Shown: positions 8,549 to 16,839 of the stretch, in pieces
How the letters are laid out: every line of letters starts with the position of its first letter
Numbering within the stretch: the stretch's first letter is position 1
Origin: an uncultured Alphaproteobacteria bacterium
Lineage (GTDB): Bacteria; Pseudomonadota; Alphaproteobacteria; Bin95
Length of the DNA: 64,000 nt
Assembly (NCBI GenBank): GCA_937891825.1
Contig: CALAHN010000088.1
Span: 114,009 to 178,008 of the forward strand
Direction of reading: 5' to 3'
Program-made: the position numbers and the translations under genes
The notes under the pieces: generated by a model
The model's database searches: none
What the model was told of the DNA's origin: nothing
What the model saw: the letters and a program-made list of their open reading frames with translations, nothing else

Positions 8549-8974
8549 TTATTCGCGGACGATCAGCATCGAGGCTTTCGCGTGGCGCATGACGAGATCG
8601 GCATTCGGCCCGATCAGGGCGTCCTGAAGTTCCGGGCGGTGGGACGCCATCACGATCAGATCGGCCTCGATCGCGTCGGCCTGCCTGAGGATGGACCTGT
8701 AGATCCGTCCGGTGGCGATATGCTGCGTCACCTTGCGTCCTGGCAATGTGGCCGCGACCACGGCCTTGAGCGCGGCCTCGGTCGCGGCTATGGATTTCGC
8801 TTGGAAGTTCGCTGGAAAATGCTGGGCCGCCATGGCGCTCCTGACGCCGGGCGCGACCGACATGACGTGAAGGTCGGCCCCGAACGCATCGGCAAGCGCA
8901 GCCGCCGTCGGCACGGCCTTGACCCAGGAACTCTCGTGGTTGACGTCGAGCGCGATCAGGATGGTTTTATACAT
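8549..8974 (-). CDS. UspA-family universal stress protein (TRAP-associated)
   Basis: A 141-residue Usp-fold protein beginning MYKTILIALDVN, the usual first strand. The C-terminus HAKASMLIVRE corresponds to the HAxxPVLVV end of the family. The ATP-binding glycine motif (G2xG9xGS/T) is degenerate: the region reads ASHRPELQDALIGPNADLV. ATP binding is therefore doubtful. The ATG overlaps the last codons of the TRAP permease gene by eight bases, and GGAG lies upstream inside that gene, so expression is coupled to the transporter. Usp proteins encoded with TRAP systems, such as TeaD, act as regulators of transport; a similar role here is inference. Confidence 0.85.
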   Translation of the reverse strand: MYKTILIALDVNHESSWVKAVPTAAALADAFGADLHVMSVAPGVRSAMAAQHFPANFQAKSIAATEAALKAVVAATLPGRKVTQHIATGRIYRSILRQADAIEADLIVMASHRPELQDALIGPNADLVMRHAKASMLIVRE

Positions 8975-11723
8975 TGACGGTCGCTCCCCCGGCCGCTGGT
9001 TGAATGCGGCGGCGTTGCAGCAAGATGACGAAACCAAGCAGGATGAGAGCTGGCAGGAACATCAGGTATTTCGAGGGCGTGTCCGCCGCCGACCGGACCG
9101 CCAGGATCGTCTGATCCCAGTCGAGGCCGAGTTTCTTGGCGGGGCTATCGAAGGCGACATTGTCGATAATTGTCTTGTCGCCGCGCTGCACGATCGTCAG
9201 GCCAAGCGCTTCAAGCTTGGCCTCGCCCGTAGCGCCCGCGGGCACGGTGAGCGGCGTCACCCATTCCCGGGCTTGCCCCACGGCATCGAGGCCGGCGACG
9301 CGCAGGCGGACTTCCGAGCCTTCGGGCGCGGCGTTGAAGGCCTGCACAATCTCCGCCGGCGCGATATCGTTATAGGGCGGATAGATCTGATCCATCCAAT
9401 AGCCGGGTCGGAAGAAACTGAAAGCGATCAGCAAGAGCAAGACAGTTTCCCAGGGCTTGTTCCTGGTCAAGAACCAGCCTTGCGTCGCGGCGGCAAACAG
9501 CAACATCGCGATCGTCGCGACGCAGAAAACCAGGATGCCCTCGAAGACCGTCACATCAATCAACAGCAAGTCGGTGTTGAAGATGAACAGGAAGGGCAAT
9601 GCGGCCGTCCGCAAGGAATAGAAGAAGGCGACAAAGCCGGTCTTGATCGGATCGCCGCCGGAAATTGCGGCGGCCGCGAACGATGCAAGCCCGACCGGCG
9701 GCGTCACGTCCGCCATGATGCCGAAGTAGAAGACGAAGAGATGCACCGCGATCAGCGGGACGATGAGGCCGTTTTCCTGCCCAAGCGTCACGATCACGGG
9801 CGCCAGCAGCGCGGAAACGACTATGTAGTTCGCCGTCGTCGGCAAGCCCATGCCGAGGATCAGCGACAGGATGGCCGTAAGGAACAGGATGGCGAGGAGA
9901 TTGCCGCCCGCCAGCACTTCCACGACATCCGCCAATGCGGAGCCGACGCCGGTCTGGGAGACCGCGCCGACGATTATGCCGGCCGTCGCAGTCGCGATGC
10001 CGATGCCGATCATGTTGCGGGCGCCTGAAATCAAGCCCTCCAGCAGATCGGAGAAGCCGCGGCGTACTTCAGCGCCCATGTCGCCGGTCTTGCGGAAGAA
10101 AGCGAACAAGGGCCGTTGCGTCGCCAGAATGAAGATCATGAAGGCGGACGCCCAGAATGCCGAAAGTCCGGGCGACAGCCGGTCGATCATCAAGGCCCAG
10201 ACCAGGACCACGACCGGCAGGATGAAATGCAGGCCTGACTTGATCGTCGGACCCGGCAGCGGCAGCGCCGACACGGGCGCATTCGGATCGTCCAGTTTCG
10301 GCTCCGGGTAGCGCGCGCCGTATGCGACAAGCCCCACATAGACCGCCGTCAATAACGCGAAGACGATATAGAAGGCGGCGTCGCCGAATGCCGGCCGCAT
10401 CCAGCCCATGCCGTAATAGACCGCCATACTGACCGCGCAGAGCAGCAGGACCCCAAATACAAATCCGACGAGCCGGCGCAGGAGCGGCCCTGGCGTATAG
10501 GAGCGCGGTAGGCCCTCCATCCCCTTCTTGCAAGCTTCAAGATGCACGATATAGACGAGCGCGATGTAGGAAATCAGCGCCGGCAGGAAGGCGTTGGTGA
10601 CCACATCGAAATAGGGGATGCCGACATATTCCACCATCAGGAACGCGGCGGCGCCCATGACGGGCGGCATGATCTGGCCATTGACTGAGGACGCGACCTC
10701 GACCGCGCCGGCTTTCTCGGACGAGAAGCCGACCTTCTTCATCAGTGGGATTGTGAAGGTGCCGGTCGTGACGACGTTTGCGATCGACGAACCGGAAATC
10801 AGGCCCGTCATGGCGGAGGAGACGACAGCGGCTTTCGCAGGTCCGCCGCGCAAGTGGCCCATCAGCGAAAAGGCGACCTGGATGAAATAGTTCCCGGCGC
10901 CGGCCTTATCCAGCAGCGCGCCGAACAGGACAAACAGGAACACGAACGACGTCGACACGCCAAGCGCGATGCCGAACACGCCTTCGGTCGTGATCCAGTG
11001 GTGATTGATGATTTCGCGAAGATTGTTGCCCTTGTGGGCGATGATGTCGGGCATGTACGGCCCAAGCACCGTATAGAGCAGAAACGTCGAAGCGACGATG
11101 ACCAGCGCCGGACCGAGCGCCCGCCGTGTCGCTTCCAGCAAAATGAGCAGTCCGGCGATCGACAGGATAAAATCAAGGAAGATCGGTTGCCCGACGCGCT
11201 CCGACAAATCGCGGTAGTACAGGAAAAGGTAGGCGGCGCAGAAGCCGCCGACTGCGGCGAGGGCCCATTCCTGCAGCGCGACGCGGTCGGTCCGGGTGGG
11301 GAGCGCGCAGGCGACGGCGATCGCGACGCTGATCGCGATCACGATCCAGACAGGAAAAATGTCGCCGGCCGAAATTGCCAGCAGGCCGCCGATAATGAGC
11401 GGCGTCGCGACGCCGAGCACTCGCTGAAACGTGCTTTGCTCCGGCGGAAACGCCAGAAAGGCCAACACCACGGCGAAGGCAAGATGGATTGAACGAGCTT
11501 CGGTGTCGTTAAAGACGCCGATGCCGAGGGCGAACGGCAGCGGCGAGGCGAACCAGAGCTGAAAGAGCGCCCAGACAAGGGCGATGCCTGCAATCAGTTT
11601 GGCGATGAAGCCGCCAGCTTGCCTGCCCCCAGTATCGGAGGACGCGACGAGCGCGTCGATCTCCGCCTGACTAAGACCTGCTGTCGCATCGCGTTCGCTG
11701 CCCGCTTCAGCCATCTGTCGCAT
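8967..11723 (-). CDS. TRAP transporter fused permease (4TM + 12TM)
   Basis: A 918-residue inner-membrane protein joining the small DctQ-like and large DctM-like subunits of a TRAP transporter, as is normal for TAXI-type systems. Long hydrophobic stretches run through about residues 40-780. The large-subunit core is recognisable in the conserved segments AGAGNYFIQVAFSLMGH, GLISGSSIANVVTTGTF and GQIMPPVMGAAAFLM. A soluble PDZ-like C-terminal segment (about 800-890) contains FDSPAKKLGLDWDQTI and is followed by one last membrane helix. Transport is driven by an ion gradient, probably Na+. The receptor gene lies 114 bases upstream and a Usp gene overlaps downstream. Confidence 0.93.
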   Translation of the reverse strand: MRQMAEAGSERDATAGLSQAEIDALVASSDTGGRQAGGFIAKLIAGIALVWALFQLWFASPLPFALGIGVFNDTEARSIHLAFAVVLAFLAFPPEQSTFQRVLGVATPLIIGGLLAISAGDIFPVWIVIAISVAIAVACALPTRTDRVALQEWALAAVGGFCAAYLFLYYRDLSERVGQPIFLDFILSIAGLLILLEATRRALGPALVIVASTFLLYTVLGPYMPDIIAHKGNNLREIINHHWITTEGVFGIALGVSTSFVFLFVLFGALLDKAGAGNYFIQVAFSLMGHLRGGPAKAAVVSSAMTGLISGSSIANVVTTGTFTIPLMKKVGFSSEKAGAVEVASSVNGQIMPPVMGAAAFLMVEYVGIPYFDVVTNAFLPALISYIALVYIVHLEACKKGMEGLPRSYTPGPLLRRLVGFVFGVLLLCAVSMAVYYGMGWMRPAFGDAAFYIVFALLTAVYVGLVAYGARYPEPKLDDPNAPVSALPLPGPTIKSGLHFILPVVVLVWALMIDRLSPGLSAFWASAFMIFILATQRPLFAFFRKTGDMGAEVRRGFSDLLEGLISGARNMIGIGIATATAGIIVGAVSQTGVGSALADVVEVLAGGNLLAILFLTAILSLILGMGLPTTANYIVVSALLAPVIVTLGQENGLIVPLIAVHLFVFYFGIMADVTPPVGLASFAAAAISGGDPIKTGFVAFFYSLRTAALPFLFIFNTDLLLIDVTVFEGILVFCVATIAMLLFAAATQGWFLTRNKPWETVLLLLIAFSFFRPGYWMDQIYPPYNDIAPAEIVQAFNAAPEGSEVRLRVAGLDAVGQAREWVTPLTVPAGATGEAKLEALGLTIVQRGDKTIIDNVAFDSPAKKLGLDWDQTILAVRSAADTPSKYLMFLPALILLGFVILLQRRRIQPAAGGATVNV

Positions 11724-11799
11724 CCCCCCTCAAGGAAAATCTGTCTCAGTCAATCGCGTATACGGTATTCCGACTCTGCATTCTGAAGAAAAGAACGAT

Positions 11800-11828
11800 G
11801 GCGGGCGCCGGAAGATCCGGCGCCCGCC
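11800..11828 (-). terminator. strong intercistronic hairpin after TAXI receptor gene
   Basis: A perfect 12-base-pair stem GGCGGGCGCCGG/CCGGCGCCCGCC with a five-base loop lies about ten bases after the stop of the receptor gene and about 75 bases before the permease start. On the minus strand it is followed by ATCGTTCTTTTCTTC, a loose T-rich tract. It probably acts as a partial terminator or mRNA-stabilising element, giving more receptor than permease. Confidence 0.65.
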
Positions 11829-11837
11829 GACGCTGGA

Positions 11838-12812
11838 TTACATCCAGCCGCGTTCCCTGTAGTAACGCACAGCGCCAGCATGCAGCGGCGCGGAGTTGCC
11901 CGCGGTCAGCATGTCGGCTTCCTTCAGATTGGCGAAAGCCGGGTGGAGCTGCTTGAAGCGATCGAAGTTGTCGAACACTGCCTTGACGATCTGATAGATG
12001 GTCTCTTCCGGCACGTCGGAGGACGAAACGAACGTCGCCTTCACGCCGAAAGTGGTCGTGTCGACATCGGTGCCCTTGTACATGCCGCCGGGCACGGTCG
12101 CCTTGGCGTAATAGGCGTTTTCCGCGATCAGCTTATCGATCGCCGGCCCGGTTACAGGCACCAGATTGGCGTCGGTCGTGGTCGTCGCTTCCTGGATCGA
12201 GCCCGAGGGATGGCCGACGGTGAAGATCATCGCATCGATCTTGTTGTCGCCAAGCGCGCCAGCCTGTTCAGCGGACTTCAGCTCGGACGCCAGGCTGAAT
12301 TCAGCCGTGGTCCAACCCATGGCGGCGAGAACGACATCCATCGTCGCGCGCTGGCCGGAGCCGGGATTGCCGATGTTGACGCGCTTGCCCTTGAGATCGT
12401 CGAAGGACGTGATGTTGGCGTCCTTGCGGGCGACGACGGTGAACGGCTCGCCATGCACGGAGAACACCGCGCGCAGCTTGTCGTACTTCTCGCCTTCGAA
12501 CTTCGATGTCCCGTTATAGGCATGATACTGCCAGTCGGACTGCGCGACGCCCATCTGGCGATCGCCGTTCTTGATGGCGTTGATGTTGTCGATCGACCCG
12601 CCGGTGGACGGCGCCGTGCACTTGATGCCGTGTTGCTCCGCCCCGCGGTTCACGAGACGGCAAATCGACTGGCCGACGACGTAATAGACGCCGGTCTGGC
12701 CGCCAGTGCCGATGGTGACGAAGCTTTCTTCAGCCGCGATCGCGGCTGTTCCAAAGCCGCCTGCCGACAGCATCAGCGCTGCGGCCCCGGCAAGAACCCC
12801 GTATTTTTTCAT
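11838..12812 (-). CDS. TAXI-family TRAP substrate-binding protein
   Basis: A 324-residue periplasmic receptor. A Sec signal peptide is clear: MKKYG, a hydrophobic core and a likely cut after AAIAA near residue 27. The mature start VTIGTGGQTGVYYVVGQSIC is the hallmark of the TAXI (TRAP-associated extracytoplasmic immunogenic) family. Later segments such as VNIGNPGSGQRATMDVVLAAMGW also fit. AAAGGGAG precedes the ATG. It delivers the substrate to the fused permease encoded just downstream. The ligand cannot be read from the sequence. The divergent crotonase and acyl-CoA ligase genes suggest an organic acid, which is inference. Confidence 0.93.
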   Translation of the reverse strand: MKKYGVLAGAAALMLSAGGFGTAAIAAEESFVTIGTGGQTGVYYVVGQSICRLVNRGAEQHGIKCTAPSTGGSIDNINAIKNGDRQMGVAQSDWQYHAYNGTSKFEGEKYDKLRAVFSVHGEPFTVVARKDANITSFDDLKGKRVNIGNPGSGQRATMDVVLAAMGWTTAEFSLASELKSAEQAGALGDNKIDAMIFTVGHPSGSIQEATTTTDANLVPVTGPAIDKLIAENAYYAKATVPGGMYKGTDVDTTTFGVKATFVSSSDVPEETIYQIVKAVFDNFDRFKQLHPAFANLKEADMLTAGNSAPLHAGAVRYYRERGWM

Positions 12813-13364
12813 AGTATGCTCCCTTTAAGTGATGGATGAACAAGAAACTTCGACAATCCGTCCAAAGAAGCAATGCTTGGGCTTTGCTTTCAGGCGCATT
12901 TCTGCCCTTTCCTTGGCCAAACTGCGGCTCCGTCGAATTTTTTTCACACTCTGCGGCGATTGATCGAGCATCGGCTTTCCATTTGCCAGAGGCTGTTCGG
13001 TCAAAAGGTCGGCGGCGTGCAGGCGGAGATCACCACGCATCTGCACGCCCGCGATTGCGAAGATGGTCAAGGACGGTGCTCCAATTTCCGGAAACGGTCT
13101 GCATGCATGTGCTGACAGCTATTCGTTACGTGGCGCAGTTGGCTATGGTTATCAATGAACAATGGCGGTTGGAGCACGCGCCGTGCATAGGCAAAGATTG
13201 CCCATAATATTCCTTATCGGACGTTTAGATGGCCTGGACGCGCGCCGCTATCGTCGCCCTGCCTCGTGTCCTGGCGCATGTTCAAGCTGGCTCGCATCTC
13301 TATCGGCGCCCCGCTAGACTGCCCGCATCAACCCGCTGCAACAGTCGAACAGAGGCCTCCGCTC
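12813..13364. other. 552-base divergent intergenic region, no gene supported
   Basis: The space between the TAXI receptor and the crotonase carries the control region for both directions. A TAATAT at 13205-13210, beside a small hairpin GGCAA-AGA-TTGCC at 13190-13202, could be a -10 element for the crotonase operon, but I see no good -35 at 16-18 bases. Open frames here lack a ribosome site and look like random translation. No regulator gene is adjacent. Confidence 0.4.
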
Positions 13365-14144
13365 ATGTCGTTTGAAACAATCCTCTACGAAGAAGACGGC
13401 CCGATCGGCTGGATCACCCTGAACCGTCCGGACGCGGGCAATATGTTCAACGTGACCATGTGCCATGAACTCAGGGACTGCATGAACGCGATCCGCCGCG
13501 AAACCCGTACCCGCGTCGTCGTGTTGACCGGCGCCGGCGACCGCTTCTTCTGCATTGGCGGCGAAAAGACCGGCATGGAAGAAACTCTGCTTTATCCCGG
13601 CGTTTTGCCGACTTTGGAAATCTACGAAAGCATCGAACGGCTGCAGAAGCCTGTTATCGCAAGCGTTAATGGCTATGCCGTCGGCGGCGGCAATGTCTTG
13701 CAGGTGGTCTGCGATTTGACGATCGCCAAGGAAAGCGCGGTTTTCCGCCAGGTCGGTCCGATGATGGGGTCGTTCGATGCCGGCTACGGCACCTGGAAGC
13801 TGGAAGACCTGGTCGGCAGCAAGCGCGCCAAGGAAATGTGGATGCTGAACGACAGGCTGTCGGCCGCTGAAGCGATGGCGCGGGGACTGATCAATCGGGT
13901 CGCCCCGGATGGGCAGTTGCGTGAAGCGACTCGGGAAATGGCGCTTGCCGTCGCCGAGCGCGGCCCCTTCGCCCTCGCCGCGATCAAGCATGCGTTCCTG
14001 GCGCGGCACGGCGGCGTCGCCGGGCTTTCCCGGGTGACCCATGACCTTCTCCTGCGGCCCTTCCTGGAAACGCAGGAATCCAAGGAGCTTGGCGCGTCGT
14101 TCCGGGAAAAGCGGAAGCCCGATCCCTCGACCTTCGGCCACTGA
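13365..14144 (+). CDS. crotonase-family protein, BadI/MenB-like
   Basis: A 259-residue enoyl-CoA hydratase/isomerase-superfamily protein. The oxyanion-hole regions are FFCIGGE (62-67) and YAVGGGNVLQ (104-113). The segment RQVGPMMGSFDAGYGT (128-143), with Asp138 and Tyr141, and the following KRAKEMW are characteristic of MenB and of BadI, the 2-ketocyclohexanecarboxyl-CoA hydrolase that opens a six-membered ring. Plain hydratases have the pair of catalytic Glu residues instead. The ATG at 13365 has GAGG upstream and begins at the conserved fold; the frame extends further upstream but that part looks non-coding. A ligase follows after 21 bases. A ring-cleaving or Dieckmann-type reaction on a cyclic acyl-CoA is the best guess. 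Confidence 0.85.
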   Translation: MSFETILYEEDGPIGWITLNRPDAGNMFNVTMCHELRDCMNAIRRETRTRVVVLTGAGDRFFCIGGEKTGMEETLLYPGVLPTLEIYESIERLQKPVIASVNGYAVGGGNVLQVVCDLTIAKESAVFRQVGPMMGSFDAGYGTWKLEDLVGSKRAKEMWMLNDRLSAAEAMARGLINRVAPDGQLREATREMALAVAERGPFALAAIKHAFLARHGGVAGLSRVTHDLLLRPFLETQESKELGASFREKRKPDPSTFGH

Positions 14145-14165
14145 CGCGCGGAGCCAGCCAGTCCC

Positions 14166-15845
14166 ATGTCCGCTGCTCCTCCATCCGCCGCGCGCCCGAT
14201 CGCGCCGCTCCTCACCCTGCACCATCCGGCGACCAGCCGCCGCTTCTATGACGCCGGGTTATGGCGGAGCGAAACCTTCTACGACCTGTTGAGCGCCCAT
14301 GCCGCCGCGCGTCCAAATGCATTCGCCATTCGCGATTCCGGACGCCGCCTGACCTGGGCCGAGTTTCAGGCGCTGGTCGACCGCATTTCCGGGCATCTTG
14401 CCGATGCAGGGCTGCGGCCCGGCGAAAGGGTCGGCCTCAGGCTGTCCAACCGGATCGAGGGCGTCGCGGCGCTTCTGGCGGCGGCGCGTCTCGGCGCGGT
14501 CGCCAATCCGTCCTTGCACCAGAACTATACCGCCAGGGAAGCGATCGGCCTCGTCACGGCGATTGACGCGAAGGTCGTCCTGGCCGAGGACGGGTTCGGG
14601 GTCGATGCGGCGACTGCGGACTTCGCCGGCATGGCGGACAGCTTGGCCTCGGTCCGCCGCGTCATCCGCCTGCCCGCCGGCCGTTCCGGCGGCGGCCTGC
14701 TGGACGCGCCGGTCGCGGTTCCGCCGAAGCGCGACGATCCGGACGCGATTTGTTATCTGGTCTTCACCTCCGGCACGACGGGGCAGCCCAAGGGCGTCAC
14801 CCATTCCGCCAACACGCTGCTTGCAAACGCGCGGGACATGGTGCGGGACTGGGGGCACGACGCTTCGACGGTCCTCCTGTCGCTTTCGCCCCTCACCCAT
14901 CACATCGCCTGGGTCGCGACCGCCCAGGCGCTCGCCTGTGGCGGCGAGCTTGTGCTGAACGATCCGCCGAAGGGCATGGCGACCCTGGACTGGCTGCTGG
15001 AAAGCCGCGCCACCTATGTGATGGGCGTGCCTACCCATGCCATGGATATTCAGGCCGAGGTCCGGCAGCGCGGTTTGCAGCGGCTCGGCGATGTCCGCGT
15101 GTTCTATATGGCGGGCGCGCCGATCCCGCCGGCGGTCGCGAAGGCGTTCCGGGCGCTCGACGTGCTGCCGCAGAATGTTTACGGGATGAGCGAGAACTCC
15201 TCCCATCAATACACCCAGCCGACCGACAGCGATGCGGTCATCGTCTCGACCTGCGGCCGCGGCGGCCCGGCCTACAGCGTCAAGATTGTCGATCAGGATA
15301 ATCCGGACCTGGACGCCCAGCCTGGCGAGATCGGCCAGATCGCAGGCCATGGCGCTTGCCTGATGCTCGGGTATTTCGCCAATCAGGCGGCGACCGAGGC
15401 CTCGTTCAACAAGGATGGCTGGTTCCTCTCGGGCGATCTCGGGCGGCTCGACGCAAACGGCAATCTGGAGGTGACGGGGCGCCTGAAGGACATCATCATT
15501 CGCGGCGGCCATAATATTCACCCCGCCAAGATCGAGGATATCGCCGTCGCCCATCCGGCGATCGCCAAGGCGGCTGCGTTCCCCCATGCGGACGACCGCC
15601 TGGGCGAGCGCGTCTGCCTGGCGGTCATCCCGGCGGCCGGCCAGCCAGCGCCGGACGCAGATCAGGTCTTGCGCCACCTGGCGGCGGGCGGGCTCTCCCG
15701 CAATCACATGCCGGAATATTTCATCGTGCTGCCGGAATTTCCGCTGACCGCATCGGGAAAGATCCTGAAGCGCGGGCTTGTCGATCAATTGAAGGCCGGC
15801 GCGTTCACGCCAGCCCCATGCCGCTACACGCCGCCGGCCACATAG
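14166..15845 (+). CDS. acyl-CoA ligase (cyclohexanecarboxylate/aromatic acid type)
   Basis: A 559-residue class I adenylate-forming enzyme making acyl-CoA from an acid, ATP and CoA. Motifs: FTSGTTGQPKGVTHS near 197-211, YGMSENSSH, SGDLGR, GRLKDIIIRGGHNIHP near 438-453, and the catalytic lysine in ASGKILKR near 522. The full length and the order of motifs are normal. The N-terminal RRFYDAGLWRSETFYDLL resembles the start of AliA-like cyclohexanecarboxylate-CoA ligases. It lies 21 bases after the BadI-like crotonase, probably in one operon, and opposite the TRAP transporter. The three together suggest uptake, activation and ring opening of one cyclic acid. The exact acid is not known. Confidence 0.86.
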   Translation: MSAAPPSAARPIAPLLTLHHPATSRRFYDAGLWRSETFYDLLSAHAAARPNAFAIRDSGRRLTWAEFQALVDRISGHLADAGLRPGERVGLRLSNRIEGVAALLAAARLGAVANPSLHQNYTAREAIGLVTAIDAKVVLAEDGFGVDAATADFAGMADSLASVRRVIRLPAGRSGGGLLDAPVAVPPKRDDPDAICYLVFTSGTTGQPKGVTHSANTLLANARDMVRDWGHDASTVLLSLSPLTHHIAWVATAQALACGGELVLNDPPKGMATLDWLLESRATYVMGVPTHAMDIQAEVRQRGLQRLGDVRVFYMAGAPIPPAVAKAFRALDVLPQNVYGMSENSSHQYTQPTDSDAVIVSTCGRGGPAYSVKIVDQDNPDLDAQPGEIGQIAGHGACLMLGYFANQAATEASFNKDGWFLSGDLGRLDANGNLEVTGRLKDIIIRGGHNIHPAKIEDIAVAHPAIAKAAAFPHADDRLGERVCLAVIPAAGQPAPDADQVLRHLAAGGLSRNHMPEYFIVLPEFPLTASGKILKRGLVDQLKAGAFTPAPCRYTPPAT

Positions 15846-15869
15846 GCTCGCTCAGCCAGGATCGGCGCA

Positions 15870-15892
15870 GCGGGCGGCGCTTTACCGCCCGC
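15870..15892. terminator. GC-rich hairpin between convergent genes
   Basis: GCGGGCGG/CCGCCCGC forms a perfect eight-base-pair stem with a seven-base loop. The loop contains the stop codon of the metal-sensor-like gene on the minus strand, and the hairpin lies just after the ligase stop on the plus strand. No T-run follows on either side, so termination is only a possibility. Confidence 0.35.
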
Positions 15893-16367
15893 CCGATTGC
15901 GGGCCGTCGCTTGGCTCTCCTGCCCGCTTACGATCATCCGGGCGGGGCCGCCGCCGTTCCGCAAGCTTTTTCCGGGTTTCATGGGGCAATGCCGGCAGCA
16001 CCTCGATGAAAACGCCTTCCATGAGCGCGCCAAGCGCGTCCTTGGATTTCCGGCGCGCTTCGAAAGCTTCGGCGAGCGCGCCTCGATCGACGACTTCCGC
16101 GGTCATCGCCGCCTTCAGGGCTTCGCCGGAAGCTCTGGCCGCGCGTCCGGCCGCCTGAATTTCCGCCTCTCGGGCCGCCATGGCCCGGTCGATCAGCGGC
16201 CGGACTTCCGGCCCGGCCTCGCGCAGGATGCGCCGAAGCGGCGGCGGATGGTCCGGCCCGCCGCGATGTCCCGACAGCAACGCCGAGCCGATCAAGCCGG
16301 CAAAAAACACATTGAGCGCCAGGGCGGCCAGCAGCAGCCGCGGACGCGGTTCCTGAAACCAGCCCAT
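15882..16367 (-). CDS. periplasmic heavy-metal sensor-like protein (CnrX/Metal_resist type)
   Basis: A 161-residue protein with one N-terminal membrane anchor (LLLAALALNVFFAGLIGSALL, about 12-32) and a helical periplasmic part. The helical hairpin IDRAMAAREAEIQAAGRAA and FEARRKSKDALGALMEGVF resembles the Metal_resist/CpxP-like family that includes the nickel/cobalt sensor CnrX. A His-containing stretch SGHRGGPDHPPP follows the anchor. The ATG at 16367 overlaps the upstream stop as TGATG. The gene order sigma factor, small membrane protein, sensor mirrors cnrYXH-like modules, in which the sensor controls the anti-sigma factor. The signal sensed is unknown; no efflux pump genes are adjacent. 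Confidence 0.75.
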   Translation of the reverse strand: MGWFQEPRPRLLLAALALNVFFAGLIGSALLSGHRGGPDHPPPLRRILREAGPEVRPLIDRAMAAREAEIQAAGRAARASGEALKAAMTAEVVDRGALAEAFEARRKSKDALGALMEGVFIEVLPALPHETRKKLAERRRPRPDDRKRAGEPSDGPQSGGR

Positions 16368-16804
16368 CAGCCCTGCTCCCCGTCCAGCCCATCGAGGGCC
16401 GCGACTTCGGCCCAGGCATCGTCCGACAGGCCGGCAAAGCCGCTGCTGTCCAAAGCCTCGCCGCCATAGAGCGCGCCGATCATGACGCCAAGGCACAAAC
16501 TCGCGACCGCAAGCCCGCCAATGCCGAACGGCTGGACGCGCTGGCGGCGCTCCGGCGCCGCCGCGACGCCGATTGCGGCGAGCAGACGCGCCTCGAACCG
16601 CTCCGGCTGACCGCCTTCCGGCGCGGCCAGATCGAGCGCCCGGTCGAGATGCCGTTCCGCCGCCAGCGCCTGCCGGAAGGCGGGCGAGGTCAGCCAGGCG
16701 ATCCAGCCTCGGAGCTGGCCATGAGGCCAGCGGCTGATCCGCCCGCCGTAGATTTCGGCCATCTGGATCGGCCGTTTCATCCTTGCTGCGCCGTTTTCAG
16801 TCAT
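16367..16804 (-). CDS. small membrane protein, putative anti-sigma factor
   Basis: A 145-residue protein with a soluble N-terminal part and one membrane helix (FGIGGLAVASLCLGVMIGALYGG). It lies between an ECF sigma factor and a metal-sensor-like protein, overlapping the latter by one base. The topology (cytoplasmic N-terminus, single helix, short periplasmic tail) and position fit an anti-sigma factor. I see no zinc-binding ZAS motif. Two starts are possible: the ATG at 16804, preceded by GAAGGG, which I prefer, and an ATG at 16843 overlapping the sigma stop as ATGA, which would add 13 residues. The anti-sigma role rests on context only. Confidence 0.68.
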   Translation of the reverse strand: MTENGAARMKRPIQMAEIYGGRISRWPHGQLRGWIAWLTSPAFRQALAAERHLDRALDLAAPEGGQPERFEARLLAAIGVAAAPERRQRVQPFGIGGLAVASLCLGVMIGALYGGEALDSSGFAGLSDDAWAEVAALDGLDGEQG

Positions 16805-16839
16805 TGCGCCCTTCCCCGGCGGTTTGCCGCCGCCGCATC

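Noticed and set aside
12836-13207. 123-residue plus-strand frame in the TRAP/crotonase gap
   Set aside because: No ribosome site and no regular secondary-structure pattern. It lies in the shared promoter region.
14259-15788. 509-residue minus-strand frame opposite the acyl-CoA ligase
   Set aside because: Composition is typical of an antisense shadow, and the sense strand has all the ANL ligase motifs.
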